A DNA stretch of 64,000 nt from Buttiauxella ferragutiae (GCF_001654915.1 NZ_LXEQ01000027.1); one strand, 5' to 3'. Shown: positions 28,266 through 37,297, counted from the stretch's first letter. Notes: a model not told the origin generated them from the letters alone. Numbers and translations are program-made.

Positions 28266-29444
28266 ATGACAAAAAAACTAAAACGCTTTTTCCATAGCGA
28301 TGCCTCAAGCGGTATCTTTTTAATCCTTGCAGCAGTTCTGGCAATGGTTCTTGCTAATCTGGGTTCCACCAGCGAGTTGTATCAATCATTTCTGAATACA
28401 CCGGTTGAAGTTCGCATCGGTTCACTGGATATCAGTAAAAACCTGTTGTTGTGGGTGAATGATGCGTTGATGGCGATCTTCTTTCTGATGATTGGCCTTG
28501 AAGTAAAACGCGAAATGGTGAGTGGATCGCTTGCCAGCATGCGCCAGGCGTCATTCCCGGTCATTGCTGCTCTGGGGGGGATGGTTGTCCCTGCGGCAAT
28601 TTACCTGTTGTTCAACTTCCAGGACCCAATCACTCGTGAAGGTTGGGCGATTCCCGCAGCAACAGATATTGCCTTCGCGCTGGGTATTCTGGCGTTGCTG
28701 GGCAATCGAGTGCCGGTAGCATTGAAAGTGTTCCTGATGGCACTGGCTATCATCGATGACCTGGGCGCGATTGTTATCATTGCCCTGTTCTACACCAATG
28801 ATCTTTCTATGCTTTCGTTGGCTGTTGCAGCAGGTGCTATCGCAGTTCTGGCATTACTGAATATCTTCAACGTACGTCGCACCGGGCTGTACATTTTGGT
28901 CGGCGTAGTGTTATGGACTGCGGTGTTAAAATCGGGCGTACACGCAACGCTTGCTGGGGTAATTATTGGTTTCCTTATTCCGCTCAAAGACGAAAAAGGC
29001 CGTTCCCCAGCAAAAGAACTCGAGCATGTGCTTCATCCTTGGGTCGCGTTCTTGATTCTGCCGCTGTTTGCTTTCGCCAATGCCGGTGTGTCGTTAAGTG
29101 GAGTCACATTTGCAGGGTTGACCTCACTGCTGCCAATGGGAATTATGGCGGGTCTGTTTATCGGCAAGCCGCTGGGTATTAGCCTGTTTTGCTGGGCGGC
29201 TCTCAAATTGAAGTTGGCGACCTTGCCAGAAGGGACGACGTGCAAGGAAATTATGGCGGTGGGCGTACTGTGTGGCATTGGTTTCACGATGTCTATCTTC
29301 ATCGCTTCACTGGCGTTTGATGGCGCTGATCCGGCACTCATTACCTGGGCGAAACTGGGTATTCTGTTGGGGTCGCTGTTCTCGGCTGTGGTTGGCTACT
29401 GGATGTTGAGAAGCCGCTTCAGCCCACAACACCAACACAATTAA
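28266..29444 (+). CDS. nhaA: Na+/H+ antiporter NhaA
   Basis: The 392-residue inner-membrane antiporter exports Na+ in exchange for two protons. The ion-binding aspartate pair lies in ALAIIDDLGAIVII (about residues 163-164), and KSGVHATLAGV carries the His linked to pH sensing. The ATG at 28266 is chosen because MTKKLKRFFHSDASSG aligns with the E. coli N-terminus; the TTG four codons upstream is unlikely. It is followed by the regulator nhaR, as in E. coli. Confidence 0.96.
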   Translation: MTKKLKRFFHSDASSGIFLILAAVLAMVLANLGSTSELYQSFLNTPVEVRIGSLDISKNLLLWVNDALMAIFFLMIGLEVKREMVSGSLASMRQASFPVIAALGGMVVPAAIYLLFNFQDPITREGWAIPAATDIAFALGILALLGNRVPVALKVFLMALAIIDDLGAIVIIALFYTNDLSMLSLAVAAGAIAVLALLNIFNVRRTGLYILVGVVLWTAVLKSGVHATLAGVIIGFLIPLKDEKGRSPAKELEHVLHPWVAFLILPLFAFANAGVSLSGVTFAGLTSLLPMGIMAGLFIGKPLGISLFCWAALKLKLATLPEGTTCKEIMAVGVLCGIGFTMSIFIASLAFDGADPALITWAKLGILLGSLFSAVVGYWMLRSRFSPQHQHN

Positions 29445-29452
29445 TATTTCCA

Positions 29453-29477
29453 CTAACGGCTCCTCAGGAGCCGTTAG
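29453..29477. repeat. Perfect inverted repeat between nhaA and nhaR
   Basis: CTAACGGCTCC and GGAGCCGTTAG pair perfectly around a three-base loop TCA. There is no T-run after it, so it is more likely an RNA stability or partial-termination element than a full terminator. It lies eight bases after the nhaA stop. Confidence 0.7.
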
Positions 29478-29510
29478 CTCATGGACTGTTGATCAGGGAG
29501 CGAAAACCAT

Positions 29511-30404
29511 ATGTCACACATCAATTACAATCATCTCTACTACTTCTGGCATGTTTGCAAAGAAGGTTCAGTTGTTGGAGCTGCGGAAGCACTTTATTTA
29601 ACGCCGCAGACCATCACCGGTCAGATCAAAGCATTAGAAGAACGCCTGCAAGGTAAACTCTTCCGCCGTCAGGGCCGTGGCCTGGTGCCTTCTGAATTGG
29701 GGCAGCTCGTTTTCCGTTATGCGGATCGTATGTTTACTTTAAGCCAGGAAATGCTGGATATCGTTAACTATCGCAAAGAGTCCAGTTTGTTGTTTGATGT
29801 GGGTATTGCAGATGCGTTGTCAAAACGCCTGGTGAGTGGTGTGCTTGATGCGGCTGTCGTTGAAGATGAGCAAATCCACCTGCGCTGTTTCGAATCAACT
29901 CACGAAATGCTGCTTGAGCAACTCAGCCAGCATAAACTCGATATGATTATCTCGGATTGCCCGATTGACTCAACTCAGCAAGAAGGGCTGTTCTCGGTGA
30001 AAATTGGCGAATGCGGCATTAGCTTCTGGAGCCAGAATCCAGTACCCGATTTACCTTTCCCTGCATGCCTTGAAACCCGACGGTTGCTGATTCCTGGCCG
30101 TCGTTCAATGTTAGGGCGCAAGATCCTGAACTGGATTAACACTCAAGGACTGAACGTCGAAATTCTGGGTGAGTTTGATGATGCGGCGCTAATGAAAGCC
30201 TTTGGTGCGGCACACAATGCGATATTTGTCGCACCGACGCTTTACGGTGAAGACACCTACAAAGATGAGAGCATTGTTGAAATCGGGCGCGTTGAGAATG
30301 TGATGGAAGAATATCACGCGATATTTGCCGAACGTATGATTCAGCATCCGGCGGTTCAGCGCGTATGTAACCGTGATTACTCAGCCCTGTTCAAAGAGGC
30401 CTGA
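29511..30404 (+). CDS. nhaR: LysR-family activator NhaR
   Basis: The 297-residue LysR regulator begins MSHINYNHLYYFWHVCKEGSVVGAAEALYLTPQTITGQIKALEERL, its winged helix, and has a substrate-binding-like C-terminal domain. NhaR activates nhaA in response to Na+ and also affects osmC and biofilm polysaccharide genes in E. coli. It follows nhaA by 66 bases and converges on rpsT with a shared terminator. Confidence 0.96.
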   Translation: MSHINYNHLYYFWHVCKEGSVVGAAEALYLTPQTITGQIKALEERLQGKLFRRQGRGLVPSELGQLVFRYADRMFTLSQEMLDIVNYRKESSLLFDVGIADALSKRLVSGVLDAAVVEDEQIHLRCFESTHEMLLEQLSQHKLDMIISDCPIDSTQQEGLFSVKIGECGISFWSQNPVPDLPFPACLETRRLLIPGRRSMLGRKILNWINTQGLNVEILGEFDDAALMKAFGAAHNAIFVAPTLYGEDTYKDESIVEIGRVENVMEEYHAIFAERMIQHPAVQRVCNRDYSALFKEA

Positions 30405-30416
30405 ATTGCAGACATA

Positions 30417-30444
30417 AAAAAACCGGCATAAGCCGGTTTTTTTT
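30417..30444. terminator. Bidirectional terminator between nhaR and rpsT
   Basis: AACCGGC and GCCGGTT form the core of a hairpin with ATAA loop, flanked by A6 on the left and T8 on the right. It can terminate nhaR on the plus strand and rpsT on the minus strand. Confidence 0.92.
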
Positions 30445-30465
30445 AAGCTAACAACAAGTTGGCAA

Positions 30466-30729
30466 TTAAGCCAGTTTGTTGATTTGCGCTACAAGGTTAG
30501 CCTTATGGCGCGCAGCTTTGTTTTTGTGGATCAGACCTTTGCTAGCCTGACGATCCACGATTGGTTGCATTTCGTTAAATGCTTTCTGTGCAGCAGCTTT
30601 GTCGCCAGTTTCAATCGCTGCGTATACTTTCTTGATGAAAGTACGCATCATAGAGCGACGGCTTGCGTTGTGCTTACGAGCCTTTTCAGACTGTACAGCA
30701 CGTTTCTTAGCTGATTTGATATTAGCCAA
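30466..30729 (-). CDS. rpsT: 30S ribosomal protein S20
   Basis: The 87-residue protein starts with TTG at 30729, giving the mature ANIKSAKKRAVQSEKARKHN sequence. The TTG start is known for E. coli rpsT, where it takes part in autogenous translational control by S20. An ATG further upstream would add eleven residues not found in S20. The product is a basic helical 16S rRNA-binding protein of the small subunit. It converges on nhaR. Confidence 0.96.
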   Translation of the reverse strand: MANIKSAKKRAVQSEKARKHNASRRSMMRTFIKKVYAAIETGDKAAAQKAFNEMQPIVDRQASKGLIHKNKAARHKANLVAQINKLA

Positions 30730-30997
30730 GGTCCAACTCCCAAATATGATCTGTGTAGACAATTCAAAGGCCGAGGAATATGCCCTCTTAGCCTTCTTTT
30801 GTCAATGGATTTGTGCAAATAAGCGCCGTTAAATTTCCGGTGCCTCTTACGTTGTGATGGCGCGGATTCTAACAGCTTCATGGTCATGAATACAGCTTTA
30901 AGCAACAAAAATCGTCCAGTGATGCGCATCTATGTAGAAACTCAGTGCCAGTTCGATGAAATCCTTAATGCTTTATGTCTAAGGGTACAATCGCCGG

Positions 30998-31026
30998 TTA
31001 ACCTTCACCGCGGTAATTGATATAAT
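30998..31026 (+). promoter_or_regulatory. Likely ribF promoter in the rpsT-ribF gap
   Basis: A consensus -10 TATAAT at 31021-31026 is preceded by TTAACC (4 of 6 to the -35 consensus) with a 17-base spacer, about 30 bases in front of ribF. The rest of the 30730-31055 gap holds the rpsT leader on the minus strand; I see no gene in it, and E. coli yaaY has no counterpart. Confidence 0.6.
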
Positions 31027-31055
31027 CCGCCGATTTCCACTGTCTTGAGCCAGCC

Positions 31056-31988
31056 ATGAAGCTGATACGCGGCATACATAATCTACGCCAGAACCACCAC
31101 GGGTGTGTCCTCACCATTGGTAATTTTGATGGTGTTCATCGAGGCCACAAGTCCCTGTTAAAAGGGCTATGTGCCCAAGGGCGTGCGCGCAATCTGCCGG
31201 TGATGGTCATGATCTTTGAACCGCAACCGCTTGAGTTGTTCGCGGGCGATAAGGCTCCTGCGCGCCTGACACGTCTGCGCGAAAAGCTGCGTTATCTGGC
31301 CGAATGTGGTGTGGACTACGTGCTGTGCGTGCGCTTCGATCGTCGTTTTGCTGCCTTCACTGCGCAAAACTTCGTCAGCGATCTGTTGGTCAACCGCCTC
31401 GGGGTAAAATTTCTCGCGGTGGGGGATGATTTCCGCTTTGGTGCTGGTCGCCAGGGGGATTTCTTGTTATTACAGAAGGCAGGCGTTGAATATGGCTTTG
31501 ACGTCACCAGTACGCAAACTTTCTGTGAAGGCGGTGTGCGCATCAGCAGCACAGCGGTGCGTCAGGCTCTGGCTGAAGACGACTTAGCACTTGCCGAAAG
31601 TTTACTGGGTCATCCGTTTAGCATCTCCGGGCGAGTTGTCCACGGTGATGAACTGGGAAGAACCATTGGTTTCCCAACGGCGAATTTACCGTTGCGTCGT
31701 CAGGTTTCCCCGGTAAAAGGGGTGTTTGCGGTAGAAGTCGCAGGCCTTGGCGATAAACTGCTGCCGGGCGTTGCCAATATAGGCACGCGGCCAACGGTGG
31801 CGGGTCTGCGCCAACAGCTGGAAGTCCATTTGCTGGACGTTGCAATGGACTTATATGGGCACCATATAGATGTGGTGCTGCGTAAAAAAATACGCAATGA
31901 ACAACGGTTTGCTTCACTTGATGAACTGAAAGCGCAAATCGCCAAAGATGTGGTAACCACCCGCGAATTTTTTGGGTCTAAGACCTGA
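31056..31988 (+). CDS. ribF: Bifunctional riboflavin kinase / FMN adenylyltransferase
   Basis: The 310-residue enzyme makes FMN and then FAD. The N-terminal nucleotidyltransferase part shows TIGNFDGVHRGHKSLL and SSTAVRQAL (residues 1-185), and the C-terminal flavokinase domain shows GRTIGFPTANL and GVANIGTRPTV. Length is close to the 313 residues of E. coli. It starts the ribF-ileS-lspA-fkpB-ispH operon and ends 28 bases before ileS. Confidence 0.97.
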   Translation: MKLIRGIHNLRQNHHGCVLTIGNFDGVHRGHKSLLKGLCAQGRARNLPVMVMIFEPQPLELFAGDKAPARLTRLREKLRYLAECGVDYVLCVRFDRRFAAFTAQNFVSDLLVNRLGVKFLAVGDDFRFGAGRQGDFLLLQKAGVEYGFDVTSTQTFCEGGVRISSTAVRQALAEDDLALAESLLGHPFSISGRVVHGDELGRTIGFPTANLPLRRQVSPVKGVFAVEVAGLGDKLLPGVANIGTRPTVAGLRQQLEVHLLDVAMDLYGHHIDVVLRKKIRNEQRFASLDELKAQIAKDVVTTREFFGSKT

Positions 31989-32016
31989 GCAAGCTAACTA
32001 CGGAACCGAGAATCTA

Positions 32017-34833
32017 ATGAGTGACTTTAAATCTACCCTGAATTTGCCGGAAACAGGGTTCCCGATGCGTGGCGATCTCGCTAAACGTGAACCGGGCATG
32101 CTGGCTCGCTGGAATGATGATGACCTGTACGGCATCATCCGTAATGCAAAGAAAGGCAAAAAATCCTTCATTCTGCATGATGGCCCTCCATACGCGAACG
32201 GCAGCATTCACATTGGTCACTCCGTTAACAAGATTCTGAAAGACATTATCGTTAAGTCCAAAGGGCTTTCTGGTTTTGACTCGCCGTATGTTCCAGGTTG
32301 GGACTGCCACGGTCTGCCAATCGAGCTGAAAGTAGAACAACTGATTGGCAAACCGGGTGAGAAAGTTTCCGCCGCTGAATTCCGTGCGGCGTGCCGCAAA
32401 TACGCCGCAGAGCAGGTTGATGGCCAACGTGCCGACTTCATCCGTCTGGGTGTGCTGGGCGACTGGTCACGTCCTTACCTGACCATGGATTTCAAAACCG
32501 AAGCGAACATCATTCGTGCGCTGGGCAAAATCGTCGGTAACGGCCACCTGCATAAAGGGGCTAAACCTGTGCACTGGTGCGTCGACTGTCGTTCGGCCCT
32601 GGCTGAAGCGGAAGTTGAGTATTACGACAAAACCTCTCCTTCTATCTTCGTTAACTTCCAGGCTGTCGATGCTGATGCCGTGAAAGCGAAATTCGGTGCC
32701 ACGCAAGTTAATGGCCCAGTTTCGATGGTTATCTGGACCACCACTCCGTGGACTCTGCCTGCTAACCGCGCAGTTTCTCTGAACGCAGAATTCGAATATG
32801 TGCTGGTGCAGGTTGACGGCCAGGCGCTGATCGTCGCCAAAGACTTGCTCGAAAGCGTAATGAAGAGCGCGGCAATCGTCGAGTGGACAGTTCTGGGTAC
32901 TGCCAAAGGCGCAGACCTGGAATTATTGCGCTTCAAGCATCCGTTCTTAGATTTCGACGTGCCAGCTATTCTGGGTGAGCACGTAACCCTTGAAGCCGGT
33001 ACTGGTGCGGTGCACACAGCTGGTGGTCACGGTCCTGACGACTACGTTATCAGCCAGAAATACAATCTGGAAATTGCCAACCCGGTTGGCCCGGACGGTT
33101 GCTATCTGCCAGGTACCTATGAAGGTCTGGATGGCGTTCAGGTGTTTAAAGCTAACGACCTGATCGTTAACATCCTGCGTGATAAAGGCGTTCTGCTGCA
33201 CGTTGAAAAACTGCTGCACAGCTACCCGCACTGCTGGCGTCACAAAACGCCAATCATCTTCCGTGCCACTCCGCAGTGGTTCATCAGCATGGATCAAAAA
33301 GGCCTGCGCGCGCAGTCTCTGAAAGAGATCAAAGGCGTGCAGTGGATCCCAGACTGGGGTCAGGCGCGTATTGAATCAATGGTCGCTAACCGCCCGGACT
33401 GGTGTATCTCTCGCCAGCGTACCTGGGGCGTGCCAATGTCGATGTTTGTACACAAAGACACAGAAGAGCTGCACCCGCGCACGCTGGAACTGATGGAAGA
33501 AGTGGCGAAGCGTGTTGAACAAGACGGCATCCAGGCGTGGTGGGATCTCGACCCGCGCGACATCCTTGGTGACGACGCTGATAACTACACCAAAGTGCCA
33601 GACACTTTAGATGTGTGGTTCGACTCCGGTTCAACGCATTCATCGGTTGTTGATGTGCGCCCTGAATTCAGCGGCCACGCGGCAGACATGTATCTGGAAG
33701 GTTCGGATCAGCATCGCGGCTGGTTCATGTCTTCACTGATGATTTCGACGGCGATGAAAGGCAAAGCGCCTTACCGCCAGGTACTGACTCACGGTTTCAC
33801 CGTTGATGGTCAGGGCCGCAAAATGTCTAAATCCATCGGTAACACCGTTTCTCCGCAGGACGTGATGAACAAATTGGGCGCCGATATTCTGCGTCTGTGG
33901 GTAGCATCAACGGATTACACCGGCGAAATTGCTGTGTCCGATGAGATCCTGAAACGTGCTGCCGACTCTTATCGTCGTATCCGTAACACCGCGCGTTTCC
34001 TGCTGGCGAACCTTAATGGTTTCAATCCAGAAACCGATATGGTGAAACCGGAAGAAATGGTTGTACTGGATCGCTGGGCCGTCAGCTGTGCGCAAGAAGC
34101 ACAAGCCGATATCCTTGCCGCTTATGAAAACTACGATTTCCACGAAGTTGTGCAACGCCTGATGCGTTTCTGCTCCATCGAAATGGGCTCGTTCTATCTC
34201 GATATCATCAAAGACCGCCAGTACACTGCGAAGTCCGACAGCGTAGCGCGTCGTAGCTGCCAGACCGCTCTGTTCCACATTGCAGAAGCGCTGGTTCGCT
34301 GGATGGCACCTATCATGTCCTTCACCGCCGATGAAATCTGGGCGTTCCTGCCAGGCAACCGTGAGAAATATGTCTTCACCGGTGAATGGTACGAAGGTCT
34401 GTTCGGTCTGGCTGACAGCGAAACGATGAACAATGATTACTGGGACACGCTGTTAACCGTGCGTGGCGAAGTGAACAAAGTTATCGAACAAGCACGTGCT
34501 GATAAGCGTGTGGGCGGTTCTCTGGAAGCTGATGTGACTCTGTTTGCCGACAGCGAACTGGCAGCGAAGCTCAACAGCCTCGGTGATGAATTACGATTTG
34601 TCTTGTTGACCTCGGGTGCAGCAGTTGCCGATTATGCTCAGGCAACTGAAGACGCGCAGCAAAGCGAAATCCTCAAAGGATTGAAAGTTGCTCTGCGTAA
34701 AGCTGACGGTGAAAAATGCCCGCGTTGCTGGCATTACACCACCGACGTCGGCCTGGTGGCGGAACACGCAGAAATCTGTGGCCGCTGTGTAACTAACGTA
34801 GCCGGTGACGGCGAAAAGCGTAAATTTGCCTGA
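32017..34833 (+). CDS. ileS: Isoleucyl-tRNA synthetase
   Basis: The 938-residue class I synthetase charges tRNA-Ile. The start MSDFKSTLNLPETGFP is colinear with the E. coli protein, giving identical numbering. HIGH appears in GSIHIGHSVNK, KMSKS in GRKMSKSIGN (about 602-606), the CP1 editing domain spans about 200-400, and a C-terminal zinc site CPRC/CGRC is present. The editing motif, HTAPGHGPDD in E. coli (H333-D342), reads HTAGGHGPDD here: Pro336 is Gly (codon at 33022-33024). His333 and Asp342 are kept. The TGA stop overlaps the lspA start by one base. Confidence 0.98.
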   Translation: MSDFKSTLNLPETGFPMRGDLAKREPGMLARWNDDDLYGIIRNAKKGKKSFILHDGPPYANGSIHIGHSVNKILKDIIVKSKGLSGFDSPYVPGWDCHGLPIELKVEQLIGKPGEKVSAAEFRAACRKYAAEQVDGQRADFIRLGVLGDWSRPYLTMDFKTEANIIRALGKIVGNGHLHKGAKPVHWCVDCRSALAEAEVEYYDKTSPSIFVNFQAVDADAVKAKFGATQVNGPVSMVIWTTTPWTLPANRAVSLNAEFEYVLVQVDGQALIVAKDLLESVMKSAAIVEWTVLGTAKGADLELLRFKHPFLDFDVPAILGEHVTLEAGTGAVHTAGGHGPDDYVISQKYNLEIANPVGPDGCYLPGTYEGLDGVQVFKANDLIVNILRDKGVLLHVEKLLHSYPHCWRHKTPIIFRATPQWFISMDQKGLRAQSLKEIKGVQWIPDWGQARIESMVANRPDWCISRQRTWGVPMSMFVHKDTEELHPRTLELMEEVAKRVEQDGIQAWWDLDPRDILGDDADNYTKVPDTLDVWFDSGSTHSSVVDVRPEFSGHAADMYLEGSDQHRGWFMSSLMISTAMKGKAPYRQVLTHGFTVDGQGRKMSKSIGNTVSPQDVMNKLGADILRLWVASTDYTGEIAVSDEILKRAADSYRRIRNTARFLLANLNGFNPETDMVKPEEMVVLDRWAVSCAQEAQADILAAYENYDFHEVVQRLMRFCSIEMGSFYLDIIKDRQYTAKSDSVARRSCQTALFHIAEALVRWMAPIMSFTADEIWAFLPGNREKYVFTGEWYEGLFGLADSETMNNDYWDTLLTVRGEVNKVIEQARADKRVGGSLEADVTLFADSELAAKLNSLGDELRFVLLTSGAAVADYAQATEDAQQSEILKGLKVALRKADGEKCPRCWHYTTDVGLVAEHAEICGRCVTNVAGDGEKRKFA

Positions 34834-35339
34834 TGAGTAAATCGATTTGTTCGACCGGCCTGAGCTGGCTGTGGCTTGTGGTGGTGGTACTGATCATCGA
34901 TCTTGGCAGCAAATACCTGATCCTCCAGCATTTCATGCTGGGGGACACCGTATCCCTGTTCCCATCGCTGAATCTGCACTACGCCCGTAACTACGGCGCT
35001 GCGTTTAGTTTCCTTGCGGATAAAGGCGGCTGGCAGCGCTGGTTCTTTGCGGGTATTGCTATCGGCATATGCGTGATTTTAGCGGTAATGATGTATCGCT
35101 CAAAAGCGACGCAGAAGCTGCATAACATCGCCTATGCTTTAATCATCGGCGGCGCACTCGGCAACTTGTTTGACCGTTTATGGCATGGCTTTGTGGTCGA
35201 CATGATCGATTTCTATGTCGGCGACTGGCACTTCGCCACGTTTAATCTGGCCGATACGGCTATCTGTATCGGTGCGGCGCTGATTGTTCTGGAGGGGTTC
35301 TTTGTCTCCTCCGACAAGCCCGCTAAGCAAAAAGGGTAA
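34833..35339 (+). CDS. lspA: Lipoprotein signal peptidase (signal peptidase II)
   Basis: The 168-residue inner-membrane aspartyl protease cleaves prolipoprotein signal peptides after diacylglyceryl modification. Four helices are visible, and the catalytic aspartates lie in GNLFDRLWHGFVVDMIDF and FNLADTAICIGA. It overlaps the ileS stop by one base (TGATG) and fkpB starts three bases after it. Confidence 0.97.
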   Translation: MSKSICSTGLSWLWLVVVVLIIDLGSKYLILQHFMLGDTVSLFPSLNLHYARNYGAAFSFLADKGGWQRWFFAGIAIGICVILAVMMYRSKATQKLHNIAYALIIGGALGNLFDRLWHGFVVDMIDFYVGDWHFATFNLADTAICIGAALIVLEGFFVSSDKPAKQKG

Positions 35340-35342
35340 CCC

Positions 35343-35813
35343 ATGGCTGAGTCTATCCAGGCTAATAGCAGAGTTTTCGTGCATTTCACGCTGAAACTCG
35401 AAGATGGCTCCACCGCCGAGTCGACCCGCAACAACGGCAAACCGGCACTCTTCACGCTGGGTGACGAAACACTGTCGCCAGGCATGGAAGACCAGCTAGT
35501 CGGTTTGAAAGCAGGGGACAAAAAAGCGTTCTCTCTGGCACCGGAATCGGCGTTTGGTATTCCAAGCCCGGACATGATCCAGTATTTCTCTCGTCGTGAA
35601 TTTATTGACGCGGGTGAACCAGTACCGGGTGCCATTATGTTGTTTACTGCAATGGATGGCAGCGAGATGCCAGGTGTAGTACGTGAAGTTAACGGCGATT
35701 CCATCACCGTTGACTTTAACCACCCACTTGCCGGGCAAACCATTCATTTTGATATCGAAGTACTGGAAATTGACCCGGTACTGGAGGCGTTGAATGCAGA
35801 TCCTGTTGGCTAA
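35343..35813 (+). CDS. fkpB: FKBP-type peptidyl-prolyl isomerase FkpB (SlpA)
   Basis: The 156-residue protein has the SlyD-like split FKBP domain with an insert-in-flap chaperone domain; VHFTLKLEDGSTAEST, YFSRREF and DFNHPLAGQTIHFDIEVLEI are conserved. It is about seven residues longer than E. coli FkpB (149) because the stop after the usual LEA end is absent and the frame runs on through LNADPVG. As a result it overlaps the first 20 bases of ispH. Confidence 0.95.
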   Translation: MAESIQANSRVFVHFTLKLEDGSTAESTRNNGKPALFTLGDETLSPGMEDQLVGLKAGDKKAFSLAPESAFGIPSPDMIQYFSRREFIDAGEPVPGAIMLFTAMDGSEMPGVVREVNGDSITVDFNHPLAGQTIHFDIEVLEIDPVLEALNADPVG

Positions 35814-36744
35814 CCCTCGTGGCTTTTGTGCCGGGGTAGACCGCGCTATCAGCATTGTTGAAAACGCGCTGGCCATTTACGGTGCGCCGATTTATGTCCG
35901 TCACGAAGTGGTGCACAACCGTTACGTGGTTGATAGCCTGCGGGAACGCGGGGCGATTTTCATCGAGCAGATCAGTGAAGTGCCTGATGGCGCAATCCTG
36001 ATTTTCTCCGCACATGGTGTTTCTCAAGCAGTACGCAGTGAAGCCAAAGGCCGTGATTTAACGGTGTTTGATGCGACCTGCCCGTTGGTGACCAAAGTGC
36101 ATATGGAAGTGGCTCGCGCCAGTCGTCGTGGTGAGGAATCCATTCTGATTGGCCATGCTGGCCATCCGGAAGTGGAGGGCACCATGGGCCAGTACAGTAA
36201 CCCGAAAGGGGGCATGTACCTGGTTGAATCGCCGGAAGATGTCAGCAAGCTGGATGTGAAAAACGAAAATAAACTTTCGTTTATGACCCAGACCACACTC
36301 TCTGTAGATGACACTTCTGACGTGATTGACGCGCTGCGTACCCGCTTCCCGAATATTATCGGTCCGCGTAAAGACGACATTTGCTACGCCACCACCAACC
36401 GCCAGGAAGCGGTCCGTGCGTTGGCTGATGAAGCAGATGTGGTGTTGGTAGTTGGCTCGAAAAACTCGTCCAACTCCAACCGTCTTGCTGAACTGGCGCA
36501 ACGCATGGGCAAAGCGGCGTACCTGATTGACGACGCTGCGGACATCCAGGAAGAGTGGGTAAAAGACGCTATTTGTGTTGGGGTGACGGCAGGGGCATCA
36601 GCCCCCGACATTCTGGTGCAAAACGTTCTGGCTCGCCTGCGTGAACTCGGCGGTAGCGACACCCGTGAACTGGTAGGGCGCGAAGAAAACATCGTTTTCG
36701 AAGTTCCGCGTGAGCTGCGTGTGGATATCAAAGAAGTCGAGTAA
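35794..36744 (+). CDS. ispH: 4-hydroxy-3-methylbut-2-enyl diphosphate reductase IspH
   Basis: The 316-residue iron-sulfur enzyme performs the last step of the MEP pathway, making IPP and DMAPP. The three cluster cysteines are in NPRGFCAGVDRA (residue 12), FDATCPLVTK (96) and DDICYATTNRQ (197). The start MQILLANPRG is conserved and overlaps the fkpB end by 20 bases, suggesting translational coupling. It is the last core gene before the accessory region; a terminator follows. Confidence 0.97.
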   Translation: MQILLANPRGFCAGVDRAISIVENALAIYGAPIYVRHEVVHNRYVVDSLRERGAIFIEQISEVPDGAILIFSAHGVSQAVRSEAKGRDLTVFDATCPLVTKVHMEVARASRRGEESILIGHAGHPEVEGTMGQYSNPKGGMYLVESPEDVSKLDVKNENKLSFMTQTTLSVDDTSDVIDALRTRFPNIIGPRKDDICYATTNRQEAVRALADEADVVLVVGSKNSSNSNRLAELAQRMGKAAYLIDDAADIQEEWVKDAICVGVTAGASAPDILVQNVLARLRELGGSDTRELVGREENIVFEVPRELRVDIKEVE

Positions 36745-36762
36745 AAGCGCATATGAATGGCT

Positions 36763-36795
36763 GAGTGGATAAATACCGATTTTATCCACTCTTTA
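36763..36795 (+). terminator. ispH terminator
   Basis: GAGTGGATAAA (36763-36773) and TTTATCCACTC (36781-36791) form a perfect 11-bp stem with a seven-base loop and a T-rich tail. It marks the right end of the ribF-ispH operon and the edge of the accessory operon. Confidence 0.88.
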
Positions 36796-36868
36796 TTTTC
36801 TTTCTTCATATAACTACGTAACTTTTTTGGCACTGCATCCATGAATATGAATGCAGGTAGTTTTCACC

Positions 36869-37297
36869 TTAAATAAGGTGTGAAATGCTTAGACTCTCTC
36901 CTGCATCCGGTAAAATACAGACAGCTTGTTTCCCATATTCTTGAGCCCTGGTTGCAAGAATAAATGGACTAGTTTCATTGTTCTCTGAAATGAACAATGA
37001 AACTAACATTGGAAGATTAATGCCAGTGACAATTCTACTTGTGGGATACTGAAGCGAAAAATAACTGGCAGCATACTCATGAGCGCTACTTTTGCTTTCA
37101 ATGAGAAAAAGAATGCCGTGCTGCACATCTAGATTTCCCAGGGTTTTTTTATAACGTTCGAGCAACACTTCCACACTATCACCTTCAAAAAAGCTAATTG
37201 ATGATACGTTACGGATAGAGCCCACTGTGTAATATGCGACTTGTAATAATTCTTTTGCAATCAATCCATTAGAAGCAACAACTATTGCCACTTTCAT
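36869..37297 (-). CDS. Mannose-type PTS EIIA-like protein lacking the active-site histidine
   Basis: The 142-residue protein has the fold signature of EIIA-Man/DhaM: N-terminal MKVAIVVASNG and TGINLPMLVSL near residue 90. In active EIIA the N-terminal loop is SHG or THG with phospho-accepting His at 9 or 10; here it is SNG with Asn10 (AAT). The central Asp-containing block (LVDLWGGTP type) is replaced by LIESKSSAHEY. It therefore probably cannot accept phosphate. No EIIB, EIIC or EIID is adjacent. It is the last gene of the hypE-hypF operon, 63 bases after the HAD gene, and may act as a sensor or scaffold; that is inference. Compare the intact EIIA at 56729-57157. Confidence 0.75.
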   Translation of the reverse strand: MKVAIVVASNGLIAKELLQVAYYTVGSIRNVSSISFFEGDSVEVLLERYKKTLGNLDVQHGILFLIESKSSAHEYAASYFSLQYPTSRIVTGINLPMLVSLFISENNETSPFILATRAQEYGKQAVCILPDAGESLSISHLI

